A stretch of DNA of 64,000 nucleotides from Thermoplasmata archaeon (GCA_015063245.1 SUSV01000005.1:1-64000), one strand, 5' to 3'. Shown: positions 15,918-25,364, counted from the stretch's first letter. Translations and numbers: made by a program. Notes: generated by a model not told the origin, from the sequence alone.

Positions 15918-18529
15918 TTGGATTCCTCCAGGATGATGACCTCTCCCTTGCTTCCGTCGACGATCACTAGATCCCCGGTATGAAGGGCGGTCGTTGCTGA
16001 TTTGACTGCGGTCACCGCAGGTATCCTGTACTCGCGCGATATGACCGCTCCGTGACAGAGGATACCGCCTGTCTCGGTTATAAGCCCACCGAGTTTGGAG
16101 AACACGACGGTCCATCCGGGGTCGGTGTTGCTCGTTACGAGGATCTCCCCCTTCTCCACCTGGCCCAGGTCGCGGACGTCCATGATGACCCTGACCCTTC
16201 CCTGATAGGTTCCGGGACTGGATGCCGCTCCGATGAGGGTGTCCCCATGGGATATCGGCTCATCATCGAAGTCCACCCCGTTCAGGAGGAACTTGGGCGG
16301 GAGCCTGTCGCGGTATTTCATGAACTCCGCCTTCCTCGGAGCGATGGTATCTCTGATGCCCGAGGCGTCATCCCCTCTGAGGATTCCGATGGCTTCCGTA
16401 TCCTCCAGGAAGAATATGTCCTCCCTGTCGTCGATGCATCCCCTCTCGCAGAGCCTCCTTCCCAGTTCGAGGAAGATCAGCCTGTTCCTGTACATCATGT
16501 GATCGAGGTAGAATCTCTGGTTCTCCCTGAAGATGAGGTATGTCCTCGCATACTTCAGGACCTTGAAGAGGATCTTTCTCTTAAAGAAGCCGAGCTCCTT
16601 CCTTGCCATCTCCTCGGTCTCCAGCCTGCGCTGTACACCGTTCTGGAACTCAGCTCTGAGATCGGCGCCTCCGTTGCACATCTGCAGCGCGATGCCCATC
16701 ACGTATTCGGGATCCTCGGCCCACCTTAGGGCGTTGAGCTCCCTGGTCCCGGACCTGTGTCCGAATTCCTTTATGAATGAATTGTACGCGTCTTTGAATT
16801 CGCATTTTGAATTCTGGAGCCATTCCACGAACTCCTTCGCGGGCATGGACTCCGCCTTCTCCTTGACCTCCGGCTCCGCCCTGAGCGCTATCCCGAGGTC
16901 CGAGAATCCCTTGTTGGTCTCGACGGTCTTGTTGTCCTCCAGGCCGGACATCAGTCCGGCATAGACTGTGCCGTCATCCTTGAACCATTTGATGGACCAG
17001 TTCTTGACAAGGAGGTTGGTCATGATGGAATGGGACACCATGCCGTAGCGGATGAGCTGGTAGTGCTTCGTGGATCCGACGCGTATCCTCTCATACCAAT
17101 CGGCCAGATCCGTGTCGGACAGTGCCGTCAGGTCTATGGAATCGAACTCTCCGCATAGCTTCAGGAACCCGTCGGCCCATTCCCTGTAGACCCTGTCGGT
17201 CTTCCAGATCATACCGTCCCTGTCGCGGAAGAACAGGACGATCTGCGATTTCACCGCTCCGAAGTAATCGTTGGGAAGCTTGGAGATCCTCTCCTGTTCG
17301 GAACGGGGGAAGTACTCCAGCAGCTCCTTAGAACGTATGAATTTCGGATAATGGGCGAAGATCCTCTCCAGGACCGTCGCGGAGAAGTACACCCTTGATT
17401 TGTGCAGTTTAGTGAGAGGGCCGGACTCCAGGTCCTTGTAGCCCATCATGTGGGCTCCCTCGTGGTTGACATAGTCTGTGAGCATCTTGCCCATGACCGT
17501 GTAGAACATCGGTGTGGTTGCATCGGCCCAGTACTCGTCCCCGTATCCTCTGGACCAGAGGATGTCATCCTTCTCGGAGTTATCGGGCAGTGTGGTGATC
17601 GCCCTCGACTGTAGGATGTACACCTTGCCTTTCTCAGCAGCCCATTCGATGTCCTGGGGGCATCCGAAGTGGTCCCTGAGCCTCATCCCCTGTTCGGCGA
17701 TGAGCTTCAGGATATCATCATCGGCGCAGCGTGCGTTGATCTTGTCGGCGGGGATGTCGACCATCTTGTTCTCCCCGTCCACAAGATAGAAACCGTGCTC
17801 CTTGCTCTTCACATCGGCGGAGAGTACCTTTCCATCGTTTGAGACGATGTACCTGTCCGGTGTGACCAGTCCGGAGACGATCGATTCTCCGAGTCCCCAT
17901 GACGCCTCTATCACGATGTGCTCCTCCCCGGTCACCGGGTCGGATGTGAACATGACTCCGCTGATGTCAGAGGACACCATCCTCTGGACGACCACCGCCA
18001 TCCCCTGGGAGAGGTGGTCCTTGGATGCGTCATGCCTGTACTTCATCGCCCTCGCGTTCCAATACGACGCCCAGCATGTGAGGACCATCCTGATGATGTC
18101 ATGCTTCCTCACATTGAGATAGGTGTCCTGCTGCCCTGCGAAGCTCGCATCCGCCAGATCTTCCGCCACAGCGGATGAGCGCACCGCGAAGTACTCCCCT
18201 TCCATCCCGGATAGGTCTCTCTTCAGCATATTGATCTCATCTTCGGGAAGATCGGCGTTCAGGAAGAGTCCGCGGATGGTCTCGGAGGCATCCTCGAGTG
18301 AATCCTCATCGTCGAAATCCGTGGATTCCAGAATCTCCGATATCTTTGTTCTCAGCCCGGTGATGTCAAGGAACATCTCGTATGCATCCGTGGTCACCGA
18401 GAATGCCGGGGGCACGCTGAAACCGTCGGATATCATCTTCGCAATGTTCACTCCCTTTCCGCCGACCAGAGCAATGTCCAGGTCCGACGAGTCAAGGGGA
18501 ACTATGGGGCGGGGGCTGTCTGAACTCAT
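15914..18529 (-). CDS. PEP-synthase/rifampin-phosphotransferase-like enzyme
   Basis: The 871-residue protein has an ATP-grasp domain at the N-terminus (GGKGVNIAKM at about 23-32; EYFAVRSSAVAEDL; GVMFTSDPVTGE), a long middle region, and a swivelling phosphohistidine domain at the C-terminus with H826 in GGILCHGAV. It lacks the PEP/pyruvate-binding TIM barrel of true PEP synthase. The domain order and length match rifampin phosphotransferases (about 870 residues), which use ATP to phosphorylate a small molecule via the histidine. The middle domain presumably binds the substrate. The natural substrate here is unknown. It overlaps the downstream lipocalin-like gene by 4 nt. Confidence 0.78.
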   Translation of the reverse strand: MSSDSPRPIVPLDSSDLDIALVGGKGVNIAKMISDGFSVPPAFSVTTDAYEMFLDITGLRTKISEILESTDFDDEDSLEDASETIRGLFLNADLPEDEINMLKRDLSGMEGEYFAVRSSAVAEDLADASFAGQQDTYLNVRKHDIIRMVLTCWASYWNARAMKYRHDASKDHLSQGMAVVVQRMVSSDISGVMFTSDPVTGEEHIVIEASWGLGESIVSGLVTPDRYIVSNDGKVLSADVKSKEHGFYLVDGENKMVDIPADKINARCADDDILKLIAEQGMRLRDHFGCPQDIEWAAEKGKVYILQSRAITTLPDNSEKDDILWSRGYGDEYWADATTPMFYTVMGKMLTDYVNHEGAHMMGYKDLESGPLTKLHKSRVYFSATVLERIFAHYPKFIRSKELLEYFPRSEQERISKLPNDYFGAVKSQIVLFFRDRDGMIWKTDRVYREWADGFLKLCGEFDSIDLTALSDTDLADWYERIRVGSTKHYQLIRYGMVSHSIMTNLLVKNWSIKWFKDDGTVYAGLMSGLEDNKTVETNKGFSDLGIALRAEPEVKEKAESMPAKEFVEWLQNSKCEFKDAYNSFIKEFGHRSGTRELNALRWAEDPEYVMGIALQMCNGGADLRAEFQNGVQRRLETEEMARKELGFFKRKILFKVLKYARTYLIFRENQRFYLDHMMYRNRLIFLELGRRLCERGCIDDREDIFFLEDTEAIGILRGDDASGIRDTIAPRKAEFMKYRDRLPPKFLLNGVDFDDEPISHGDTLIGAASSPGTYQGRVRVIMDVRDLGQVEKGEILVTSNTDPGWTVVFSKLGGLITETGGILCHGAVISREYRIPAVTAVKSATTALHTGDLVIVDGSKGEVIILEESK

Positions 18530-18594
18530 CTAAACGGCTTATACCAAATTCCGTATAAAGTCTATCACTCGCGGCGCTTAGGCGAAGACAGCGT

Positions 18595-18969
18595 TCAGAC
18601 GATCAGTGCCAGCGTTATGCCGAAGGCCCTGGTTATGTAGCCTGTCAGCGACCCGAGGCAGATGCCCACGAACAGACCTGCGGACAGTCCGAGCCTGTTG
18701 GATGGGAGGAACAGGGGCACGCAGAAGAAGAGGAATGTGAACCTCCAGTACCATGTGATGGCGAACGTGATCACGAACGCCGCGATCAGCCCTGCGAAGA
18801 AGGGTTTGCCGAACACACGCTCCTTCAGGGGTCTGTCATCCGCGCCGGCGAGGATCCTGATCTCCTCCGGGACCTCGGACTGAGGCATGGGGCGAACCAT
18901 GTTACCGCATTCGGGACACTGGTATTCGTTGTCCTTGAGGTAACGTCCGCATCTGGGGCAGAAATCCAT
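18595..18969 (-). CDS. zinc-ribbon membrane protein, function unknown
   Basis: The protein (124 residues) has an N-terminal zinc ribbon (CPRCG at residues 4-8, CPECG about 14 residues later) followed by a polar linker and two or three membrane helices from about residue 60. It is one of many small zinc-ribbon membrane proteins of archaea without a known role. ATG 18969 (MDFCPRCG) is preferred over ATG 18984 because a TATA-like ATTTTATC is centred about 28 nt upstream of it. Confidence 0.65.
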   Translation of the reverse strand: MDFCPRCGRYLKDNEYQCPECGNMVRPMPQSEVPEEIRILAGADDRPLKERVFGKPFFAGLIAAFVITFAITWYWRFTFLFFCVPLFLPSNRLGLSAGLFVGICLGSLTGYITRAFGITLALIV

Positions 18970-19014
18970 ACAGGTCACTGTCATTTTTACTAGATAAAAT
19001 CCCCTGATTCAGTT

Positions 19015-19593
19015 TCAGAGAATCCTGCCTTCCCTGGAAACCACCGTCTCCTTCACCGGGATGTCCTTGCCAGCGGCCTCCAGAGACGACCTCACCAGCC
19101 TGGTGAGAGCGCTGCAACAGGGGACCTCCATCCTGACGATATCGATGCTGTCGATGGGTGCGTATGAGAAGATCTCCCTCAGCTTGTCGAATCTTGTGTG
19201 ATCATCGAGCTTGGGGCAACCTATGACGACCGGATCGCCCTTGGCGAAGGTATCCTTGAACGAATCGACCTTGAAGGCGGTGCAGTCCGCAGCGATGACC
19301 AGTCTCCCCTTCAGGCAGTCCGACCTGGGGGATACGAGTGCCAGCTGGATGGGCCATTGGACTCCCGGAGAGACCATGTTGGGCGAGAAAACCATCGGCT
19401 GCACATCAGTCTCGACGAATGATATCGCATCCTGAGGACAGGCCGGAAGGCAATCGCCCATGCCGTCGCAGTAGTTCGGTCTGACGAGCTTGGCTTTTCC
19501 GTCGACAAGCGCGAGAGCGCCCTCATGGCATGCCTTTACGCAGAGCCCGCATCCGTTGCACCTTGATTCGTCGATTGTGATGATCTTTGCCAT
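19015..19593 (-). CDS. ferredoxin-type 4Fe-4S protein
   Basis: The 192-residue protein carries two 4Fe-4S motifs near the N-terminus: CNGCGLCVKAC (residues 11-21) and CDGMGDCLPAC (42-52). A C-terminal domain of about 120 residues with further cysteines (CPKLDD, PCCSAL) follows. This layout is common in methanogens and anaerobes for small cytoplasmic electron-transfer or cluster-carrier proteins. Partner unknown; no linked redox enzyme gene. ATG 19593 begins immediately before the ferredoxin fold. Confidence 0.75.
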   Translation of the reverse strand: MAKIITIDESRCNGCGLCVKACHEGALALVDGKAKLVRPNYCDGMGDCLPACPQDAISFVETDVQPMVFSPNMVSPGVQWPIQLALVSPRSDCLKGRLVIAADCTAFKVDSFKDTFAKGDPVVIGCPKLDDHTRFDKLREIFSYAPIDSIDIVRMEVPCCSALTRLVRSSLEAAGKDIPVKETVVSREGRIL

Positions 19594-19635
19594 AGAAATG
19601 TGAGCGGTCTCAGATTATAAGGGTGTTTCCAGACT

Positions 19636-20529
19636 TCATTCAAGTATTTGATCAGGATTTTCTTCTTCAATCACTTTTTCATGTGTTTCTTTAGTCTGGT
19701 ACGTACCAGTATAATGAGATTTTTTCTCACATGTAGATGTCAAAGGTTCTAGGCAATCTGAATCGTTGTCATCTCTCATAATCAGATGAGGGCGACCGCA
19801 ATCATCTATGATTTTACATTGGACTCCATACACGGTATTGATATTTTCTTCAGTAATGACCTCTATAGGTTTGCCTACTGAGAAAATAGTTCCATTATGC
19901 ATCAAAATGATATTATCCGAATACTTAGAAGCAATATTGATGTCATGACTAATCATTATTACAAGCATATTCTCCTTGCGTGAAAGGTCACGTAGCATCC
20001 TAGAGATACCAAGTTGGTGTTTAATATCGAGATTAGAAGTCGGTTCATCAAGTAACAGTATCTGTGGTTTTTGAACGAGGCCTCTGGCAAGCATAACACG
20101 TTGATGTTGTCCTGCAGACAACTCATTAAACGGCCTCATAGCTAAATCCGAAATACCAAGACTGGCGAGAGTATCGTAGACAATCTCTAGATCCTCGTCT
20201 GTGGTTTTCCAACCAGCATGAGGGTGTCTTCCCAATAGGACCGTATCTACGACTGTAAGTGGGAATGTATCTGATGATGAGTATGGGACATAGCCGACCT
20301 TTTTTGCCATCTCTTTGAGTGTATAGTCATTAACATCCTTTGCATCCAGAAGGACGGTTCCTCCACGCGGGGATAGGATTTTGTTGATACAATGGATCAT
20401 TGTAGATTTTCCAACCCCATTCGGGCCGAGTATGCTAACCAATTGAGGGCCCTTGATGTTAAGGTTGATAGATTCAAGCACATCGAGGTCGCTATATCCG
20501 AAAGACATGTTGTTAGCATCTATTTCCAC
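19636..20529 (-). CDS. ABC transporter ATPase of the FecE/BtuD type (importer cluster 1)
   Basis: The 297-residue ATPase powers uptake of an iron chelate or cobamide. Walker A GPNGVGKST is near residues 34-42, the ABC signature is LSAGQHQRVMLARG, and Walker B is ILLLDEPTS. About 45 extra C-terminal residues (CEKKSHYTGTYQ...) are polar and unlike most BtuD proteins. The start is GTG at 20529, with AGGTGAGG upstream. It is divergent from its binding protein and permeases (20724-24256). The gene is clearly more AT-rich than most neighbours, as is the rest of the cluster. Confidence 0.88.
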   Translation of the reverse strand: MEIDANNMSFGYSDLDVLESINLNIKGPQLVSILGPNGVGKSTMIHCINKILSPRGGTVLLDAKDVNDYTLKEMAKKVGYVPYSSSDTFPLTVVDTVLLGRHPHAGWKTTDEDLEIVYDTLASLGISDLAMRPFNELSAGQHQRVMLARGLVQKPQILLLDEPTSNLDIKHQLGISRMLRDLSRKENMLVIMISHDINIASKYSDNIILMHNGTIFSVGKPIEVITEENINTVYGVQCKIIDDCGRPHLIMRDDNDSDCLEPLTSTCEKKSHYTGTYQTKETHEKVIEEENPDQILE

Positions 20530-20702
20530 GGCTCTTCCTCACCTTTGGTAATGTCGGGAATAATTAGACGTATTTGAATAATTGGATTATACGTCCTACT
20601 AGACTCTAAAATGAGACTAGTAATTTGCTACTTGCAATTAGCCAGATGTATCAAAATAGCGTTTAATCAAAGCGATGATTATAATTATGATGATTACATT
20701 GG
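20530..20702. promoter_or_regulatory. divergent promoter region of importer cluster 1
   Basis: This AT-rich stretch separates the ATPase gene (minus) from the binding-protein gene (plus). It holds an imperfect inverted repeat at about 20598-20621 (ACTAGACTC / GAGACTAGT, one mismatch) and TATA-like runs, including ATTATAATTATG near 20679-20690. A metal-responsive regulator could bind here, but I see no diagnostic Fur or DtxR box. Confidence 0.45.
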
Positions 20703-20723
20703 ATGATACACCCAAGTGGTATT

Positions 20724-22067
20724 ATGAACACGAAATCAATGGTCATTTTGGCCATAGTTGCGGTCGCAGCCGTTGCTGTTGTCGGAGGCATTGTGCTATT
20801 CGGACAAAGCGATGACGACGACAAGAAGACATATGCTATCGATGGTAGTCTCAACGTCTACGGAAACGCAGATAGAGATTACAAGATCGATAATGAAGAT
20901 CTGCAAATTGTAAAGGACATTGTTGCTGGAGAGAAGAGCTTCGCAGACTACCCCTTTGCCGATGCAGATTATAATGGAACGGTTAATGATGCAGATGTTG
21001 AGCTTGTTCAGAAGATTCTCGACAAAGAACCTTGTACAATCACTCACGTCAACATTAAGAAAACAGCAGGAGAATACATTTCTCAGACCAGTTGGCCCGT
21101 CAAATCTGCAATTGCAACAGGTTCTTCCAACAACTTGATGCTTTTCACTCTGGCAGGAATTAATGACAAGATACATGGAATCTGTTATTCGTCAACACCC
21201 GACTACACGCTGTTCCCTACATATGAGAAGGTAGAGAGGCTCGGAACGAAGTCTACTGCGATATCATTGGATGCTGCTAATGATACAATCAAACAGTACA
21301 AAGTAACAGCATTAATTTCAGACTATACCGACTCTACAATCAGCAATGAGAGCGAATTCGAAGATAACGGAATTGATGTCATTAGAATCTCAGCAGCAGT
21401 TGTCGATCCAGATAAGTATGCTAGTCAGCTACTGTTGATTGGTTTCCTCTTCCAGAGTGAGACCAAAGCCATGGAATTCTCTGAATGGAATACTAAAGTT
21501 CTCAAGGAAATTGCGAGCAAAGTCAGTACAATCGAGAAGAAAAAGACTGTTATTACCTGTAACTCTGCTGCATCATCGAAGGGTGTATGGGTATCTGCTG
21601 GTGCTTCCGACTACAGGGATGTTGTAGAGGCCGCTGGAGGAGTTTACGCAATTACGGACGATTATGATGTTCAGTCTATTAGCGGTTACACCTCTGGTGC
21701 ATACTTCGCTGAGGGAGACACATGGATCTATAACCTCAATCCCGATGCAATCGTCTCAATTCGTGTATCTGATTGGTACAGCGGATCACTCGACATTGTG
21801 AAGAAGTATGAGGAGAGTGTGGGTCTTTTCAAACAGACTAAAGCCTATGAGGATGGATACGTTTCGGTCATTACCGGTGATGCACCAATCTCAATACGTG
21901 TTGCTTACGCAGCGGCTATGATGTATCCTGATGTTTTCTCAATCGAGTGGGCGAACGAACTCAATGAGGAAGCATTCGAAAAGTTCTACCCTGTAGACAT
22001 CGACTTTAAAGGCAAGACTTTCGCAATCACTTCAGAAGATTACGAAGCAGCTAAAGAAAAGGCTTGA
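20724..22067 (+). CDS. dockerin-fused substrate-binding protein (importer cluster 1)
   Basis: The 447-residue extracytoplasmic protein has a hydrophobic N-terminal anchor (about 5-28), a DDDDKK linker, then two Ca-binding EF-hand-like repeats typical of type I dockerins (NADRDYKIDNEDL at about 48-60, DADYNGTVNDADV at about 80-92). A FecB/BtuF-type periplasmic-binding domain follows (about 110-447). It captures an iron chelate or cobamide for the two permeases that follow. The dockerin-like module could bind a cohesin-bearing surface protein or simply stabilise the linker. ATG 20724 is chosen just before the hydrophobic segment; ATG 20703 is possible. Confidence 0.85.
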   Translation: MNTKSMVILAIVAVAAVAVVGGIVLFGQSDDDDKKTYAIDGSLNVYGNADRDYKIDNEDLQIVKDIVAGEKSFADYPFADADYNGTVNDADVELVQKILDKEPCTITHVNIKKTAGEYISQTSWPVKSAIATGSSNNLMLFTLAGINDKIHGICYSSTPDYTLFPTYEKVERLGTKSTAISLDAANDTIKQYKVTALISDYTDSTISNESEFEDNGIDVIRISAAVVDPDKYASQLLLIGFLFQSETKAMEFSEWNTKVLKEIASKVSTIEKKKTVITCNSAASSKGVWVSAGASDYRDVVEAAGGVYAITDDYDVQSISGYTSGAYFAEGDTWIYNLNPDAIVSIRVSDWYSGSLDIVKKYEESVGLFKQTKAYEDGYVSVITGDAPISIRVAYAAAMMYPDVFSIEWANELNEEAFEKFYPVDIDFKGKTFAITSEDYEAAKEKA

Positions 22068-22077
22068 AAACAAATTA

Positions 22078-22093
22078 CCGGGGGTAACCCCGG
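22078..22093 (+). terminator. intercistronic hairpin after binding-protein gene
   Basis: CCGGGG-GTAA-CCCCGG forms a 6-bp stem directly after the binding-protein stop and before the permease. It may partly stop transcription or protect the upstream mRNA, giving more binding protein than permease. Confidence 0.45.
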
Positions 22094-22112
22094 ACTTAAA
22101 AGGGTGGAGTGA

Positions 22113-23186
22113 TTGGGCAAAGAATCTCTGAAGGATGAGTACAAGAGGTATACAGGCAGGAAGATTATCTTTATCCTGGTCTGCACAGTCTCAGTATTTA
22201 TCCTCATGGGGTTGTCCATTTATTTCGGAGGATCCGATCTATCACTCCACCATATCTATGAATTGATTTGGAACCACATTTGTGGAATGAAATATGAGAT
22301 TGGCACCGATGATTTCCATGATGATTATGTTGTTTGGAATATTCGTATGCCAAGAACCGTCTTCGCGGTAATAGCAGGCGCAGGATTGGCTGCAGGCGGA
22401 GCAGTCATGCAATCGGTTATGAAGAATCCCCTTGCCGATCCATACACTACTGGGATCTCTTCAGGCGCATGTTTTGGAATGGCATTAGCAATTGTCCTAG
22501 GGATAACAGTTACTGGCGCCGGTATAAACGACATGGGCGGGATCATCAACGCCTTTATTTTTGCATTAATCCCAGTCGTCATCGTTATCGTAATCACACA
22601 GCGTTCTGAAGTATCGCCTGCGACTTTAATTCTGGTCGGAGTGGCGATCACATACATCTTTAACGCATTCACAACCATTCTTATGATGATATCAGACTCG
22701 GAAACTTTGGCAACAGTTTATCGCTGGCAGATTGGTTCATTTTCTGAAATCTTGTGGAGAGATATTCCCGTGATGGCCGCCATCAATCTGACGGGGATAT
22801 TCATCTTACTCTTGTTATCCAGAAAACTTAACATCTTGTCATTGGGAGACAACAGTGCAAAGAGTCTAGGATTAGATGTAGATATGATGCGTATTGTATG
22901 TCTGCTGATAATCTCGTTTATGATAGCATCTGTAGTATGCTACTGTGGTATCATCGGATTTGTCGGGCTCATTATCCCCCATATTGTTCGTAAACTGATA
23001 CAATCAGACAATTTATTTGTTATTCCGGCGTCAGCAGCATTCGGTGCGGTATTTCTGCTTGCGGCAGATACTATAGCCAGATATCTGTCCCCGCTTGATG
23101 CAATTCCGGTCGGAGTTGTCATGGCATTCATAGGATCGCCATTGTTCCTTTTTATCATTATTAAAAGTAAGAAGGAGGTGTGGTGA
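22113..23186 (+). CDS. FecCD/BtuC-type permease 1 (importer cluster 1)
   Basis: The 357-residue membrane protein has about ten helices and the family hallmarks RMPRTVFAVIAGAGLAAGGA, NPLADPYTTGISSGA and the FCGIIGFVGLIIPH-like YCGIIGFVGLIIPH segment. It forms half of the import channel. TTG at 22113 is the likely start, with GGTGGAG about 7 nt upstream. Its TGA overlaps the ATG of the second permease (TGATG), implying coupled translation of a heterodimer. Confidence 0.88.
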   Translation: MGKESLKDEYKRYTGRKIIFILVCTVSVFILMGLSIYFGGSDLSLHHIYELIWNHICGMKYEIGTDDFHDDYVVWNIRMPRTVFAVIAGAGLAAGGAVMQSVMKNPLADPYTTGISSGACFGMALAIVLGITVTGAGINDMGGIINAFIFALIPVVIVIVITQRSEVSPATLILVGVAITYIFNAFTTILMMISDSETLATVYRWQIGSFSEILWRDIPVMAAINLTGIFILLLLSRKLNILSLGDNSAKSLGLDVDMMRIVCLLIISFMIASVVCYCGIIGFVGLIIPHIVRKLIQSDNLFVIPASAAFGAVFLLAADTIARYLSPLDAIPVGVVMAFIGSPLFLFIIIKSKKEVW

Positions 23187-24256
23187 TGAACGAAGAGGTT
23201 GCAGAATATCGTAATAAGAACAGAAAGAAGCTTCTGTGGATGTCTGTTCTTTTTGTCGCGATGATTATCGTTGCCACATATTCCATCTGTGTGACACAGT
23301 ACTCAATATCATTTTCTAGAGCTATGGAGATAATAATCAATCATATTAACGGTGAGGAACCCCAGGACTATTGGGATCGGTTGGAAAAGTTCATCGTGAT
23401 TGACAGTCTGTGCCCACGTGCGGTTGGAGGTGTACTTGTGGGACTGATTCTCGGAATCTGTGGTACATTGATGCAGTCCACTATTCGCAACCCACTAGCC
23501 GACCCTTATACAACAGGAATATCGTCAGGTGCTTTGTTGGGGGTCACTCTTTTCACTGTTTTTGGTTTTTCTGTAATTCCTTCGGCAGATGAGAATGTCG
23601 GACTCATAGTATCTGCTTTTTCATTCGCGCTTATACCTTGTATACTGGTCATTTCTATTTCTTCATTCAAGCGGGTTACTTCGACCACCATAGTTCTGAT
23701 CGGGATTGCAGTGATGTATGTGTTCAACGCTTTTTCAACGCTTATAAGATACACCGCATCCGATGAAGATGTTGCATCAATTTATGCGTGGTCTGTAGGT
23801 TTACTGGGAAGAATGAATTGGGAGTCATCAGTTTACCTTTTCATCGTGTTTATCCTATTATTTGTAATTTCAATATATGCTGCAAATACACTGAATGTGT
23901 TGGCCATGGAGGATAAAATGTGTTCAGCTTTGGGTGTGAATCCACAGAGGACGAGATTATTCATAATGGTCATAGTAGCCGTCGCAACCGCTACGGCAGT
24001 CTGTTTCGTTGGAACCATAGGGTTCATTGGTCTAATTGCGCCTCATATAGGGCGTATATTTGTGGGTTCAGACAACAAATACCTCATACCTGCCTCTGCC
24101 ATTATCGGAGCTTTTATTCTGATCTCTGCAGATTCTGTCGCAAGGATAATCACAACCACTGGATTGCCTGTCGGTGTTGTGACATCTGCTATAGGGGGGC
24201 CAATATTCTTGATTATCTTATTGCGCCAGCGTAAAAGTGCGTGGGGCGACCATTGA
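23186..24256 (+). CDS. FecCD/BtuC-type permease 2 (importer cluster 1)
   Basis: The 356-residue membrane protein is paralogous to the preceding permease, with NPLADPYTTGISSGA and VGTIGFIGLIAPH motifs. ATG 23186 follows a strong ribosome site (GGAGGTG, about 23174-23180) and overlaps the previous stop. Two different permeases in one cluster indicate a heterodimeric channel, in contrast to the single-permease cluster at 55-58 kb. Confidence 0.88.
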   Translation: MNEEVAEYRNKNRKKLLWMSVLFVAMIIVATYSICVTQYSISFSRAMEIIINHINGEEPQDYWDRLEKFIVIDSLCPRAVGGVLVGLILGICGTLMQSTIRNPLADPYTTGISSGALLGVTLFTVFGFSVIPSADENVGLIVSAFSFALIPCILVISISSFKRVTSTTIVLIGIAVMYVFNAFSTLIRYTASDEDVASIYAWSVGLLGRMNWESSVYLFIVFILLFVISIYAANTLNVLAMEDKMCSALGVNPQRTRLFIMVIVAVATATAVCFVGTIGFIGLIAPHIGRIFVGSDNKYLIPASAIIGAFILISADSVARIITTTGLPVGVVTSAIGGPIFLIILLRQRKSAWGDH

Positions 24257-24292
24257 TATGATCGCCTCTTAAAAGCGTCAAGCCATAGATGC

Positions 24293-24730
24293 TCAATCCG
24301 AATCAAGCGTCTTATCCTCGATGGCCTTCACCATCATCAACACATGGTCGGCTACGATCTTGCCCTTCTTCGTTATGACGATGACGTTGGTGTTGGTCCT
24401 GGCCGTCTTGTAAATTTTGATCAGCCCGAGCTCTTCGAGATCATCGATCTTCTTGACCATGTTGTTGGCCCTTGAGATGTTGTTGTACACGTCGGACTTG
24501 ACCACCGGCGACATCTGACTGATATAGCACAGGATGCTGAGAACGTATTTCCCTTCAAGGACCCTGAGGGTGGTCTTCTTGACCTTGGAATCCGCCTTCC
24601 TGTCCTCTAGGATTTTCTGGATGTCGGGGGGAAGCTCCTCGAAGGGGAGCGGCTCTTTCGTGACATTGGTCCTATTATCCAGCTTTCCACCTATAGGAAT
24701 GCTTGTCACGGTAGCAGAATGTTCATCCAT
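24293..24730 (-). CDS. winged-helix regulator, archaeal type
   Basis: The 145-residue protein has a charged N-terminal tail (1-50) and a winged-helix domain (about 55-140). Recognisable are a helix-turn-helix (SDVYNNISRANNMVKKIDDLEELGLI) and a beta wing (TNTNVIVITKKGKIVADHV). It converges with importer cluster 1, so it might regulate it, but there is no direct evidence. Target unknown. Confidence 0.65.
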   Translation of the reverse strand: MDEHSATVTSIPIGGKLDNRTNVTKEPLPFEELPPDIQKILEDRKADSKVKKTTLRVLEGKYVLSILCYISQMSPVVKSDVYNNISRANNMVKKIDDLEELGLIKIYKTARTNTNVIVITKKGKIVADHVLMMVKAIEDKTLDSD

Positions 24731-24915
24731 AATGCGAAGTATGTCTCAAAGAATTAAACCATTTGTGCTACACCATATATGTTTTCAGAACCGTTATTTC
24801 AAAGATTGTTCGTTCTATAATCAGTGTTTGCATCAAAATGAGCATAAAAAATTGATAGAATATTGTTTACAAAAAGTGAGCAAGGCCTATGGCCCGCTCT
24901 TATGTTTGACGGTCT

Positions 24916-25305
24916 TCAGATCTCAAGACAGTATCTGGCGATGGTCTTTCCGATCTCGAGGACCTTGCATTTTCCCCTGAACTCGAAGTGACCCTTGTGG
25001 CCGTTGGAGAAGTAGAGGTCGAGCTCAGCATCGGGGATGAGCTCCATGAATCCGACGGTCTGGACGGTGAAGTACTGCACCATCTTGTAGGGCATTACCT
25101 GGATGAACTGCTTCTTTCCGGTGATTCCCTTCACATCGACGGAGATGATCCTCTTGTTGGTGAAGATGAGCTGGTCCCTGACGGTCTTGAATGCGTCGAC
25201 GACCTCCTCGCCCTCTACGAGCATAGCGTAAACGTTCTTGTTGACATCTTTAGTATCGATCTGAGTAAGGTCGATTGCGATATCGGTATCAAAATCGATT
25301 CCCAT
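24916..25305 (-). CDS. PH-like domain protein (bacterial-type PH)
   Basis: The 129-residue protein resembles the bacterial/archaeal pleckstrin-homology-like family (YvbH/DUF1696 type): VEGEEVVDAFKTVRDQLIFTNKR is its characteristic strand pattern. It has no membrane helix or enzymatic motif. It is probably a cytoplasmic or membrane-associated scaffold. ATG 25305 is supported by an upstream AT-rich stretch shared with the divergent zinc-ribbon gene. Confidence 0.75.
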   Translation of the reverse strand: MGIDFDTDIAIDLTQIDTKDVNKNVYAMLVEGEEVVDAFKTVRDQLIFTNKRIISVDVKGITGKKQFIQVMPYKMVQYFTVQTVGFMELIPDAELDLYFSNGHKGHFEFRGKCKVLEIGKTIARYCLEI

Positions 25306-25364
25306 GGTAATCGGAATTGAAATCGTCGGGACACTATTTGTACTTAGTCAAGTATAGGATAGAC

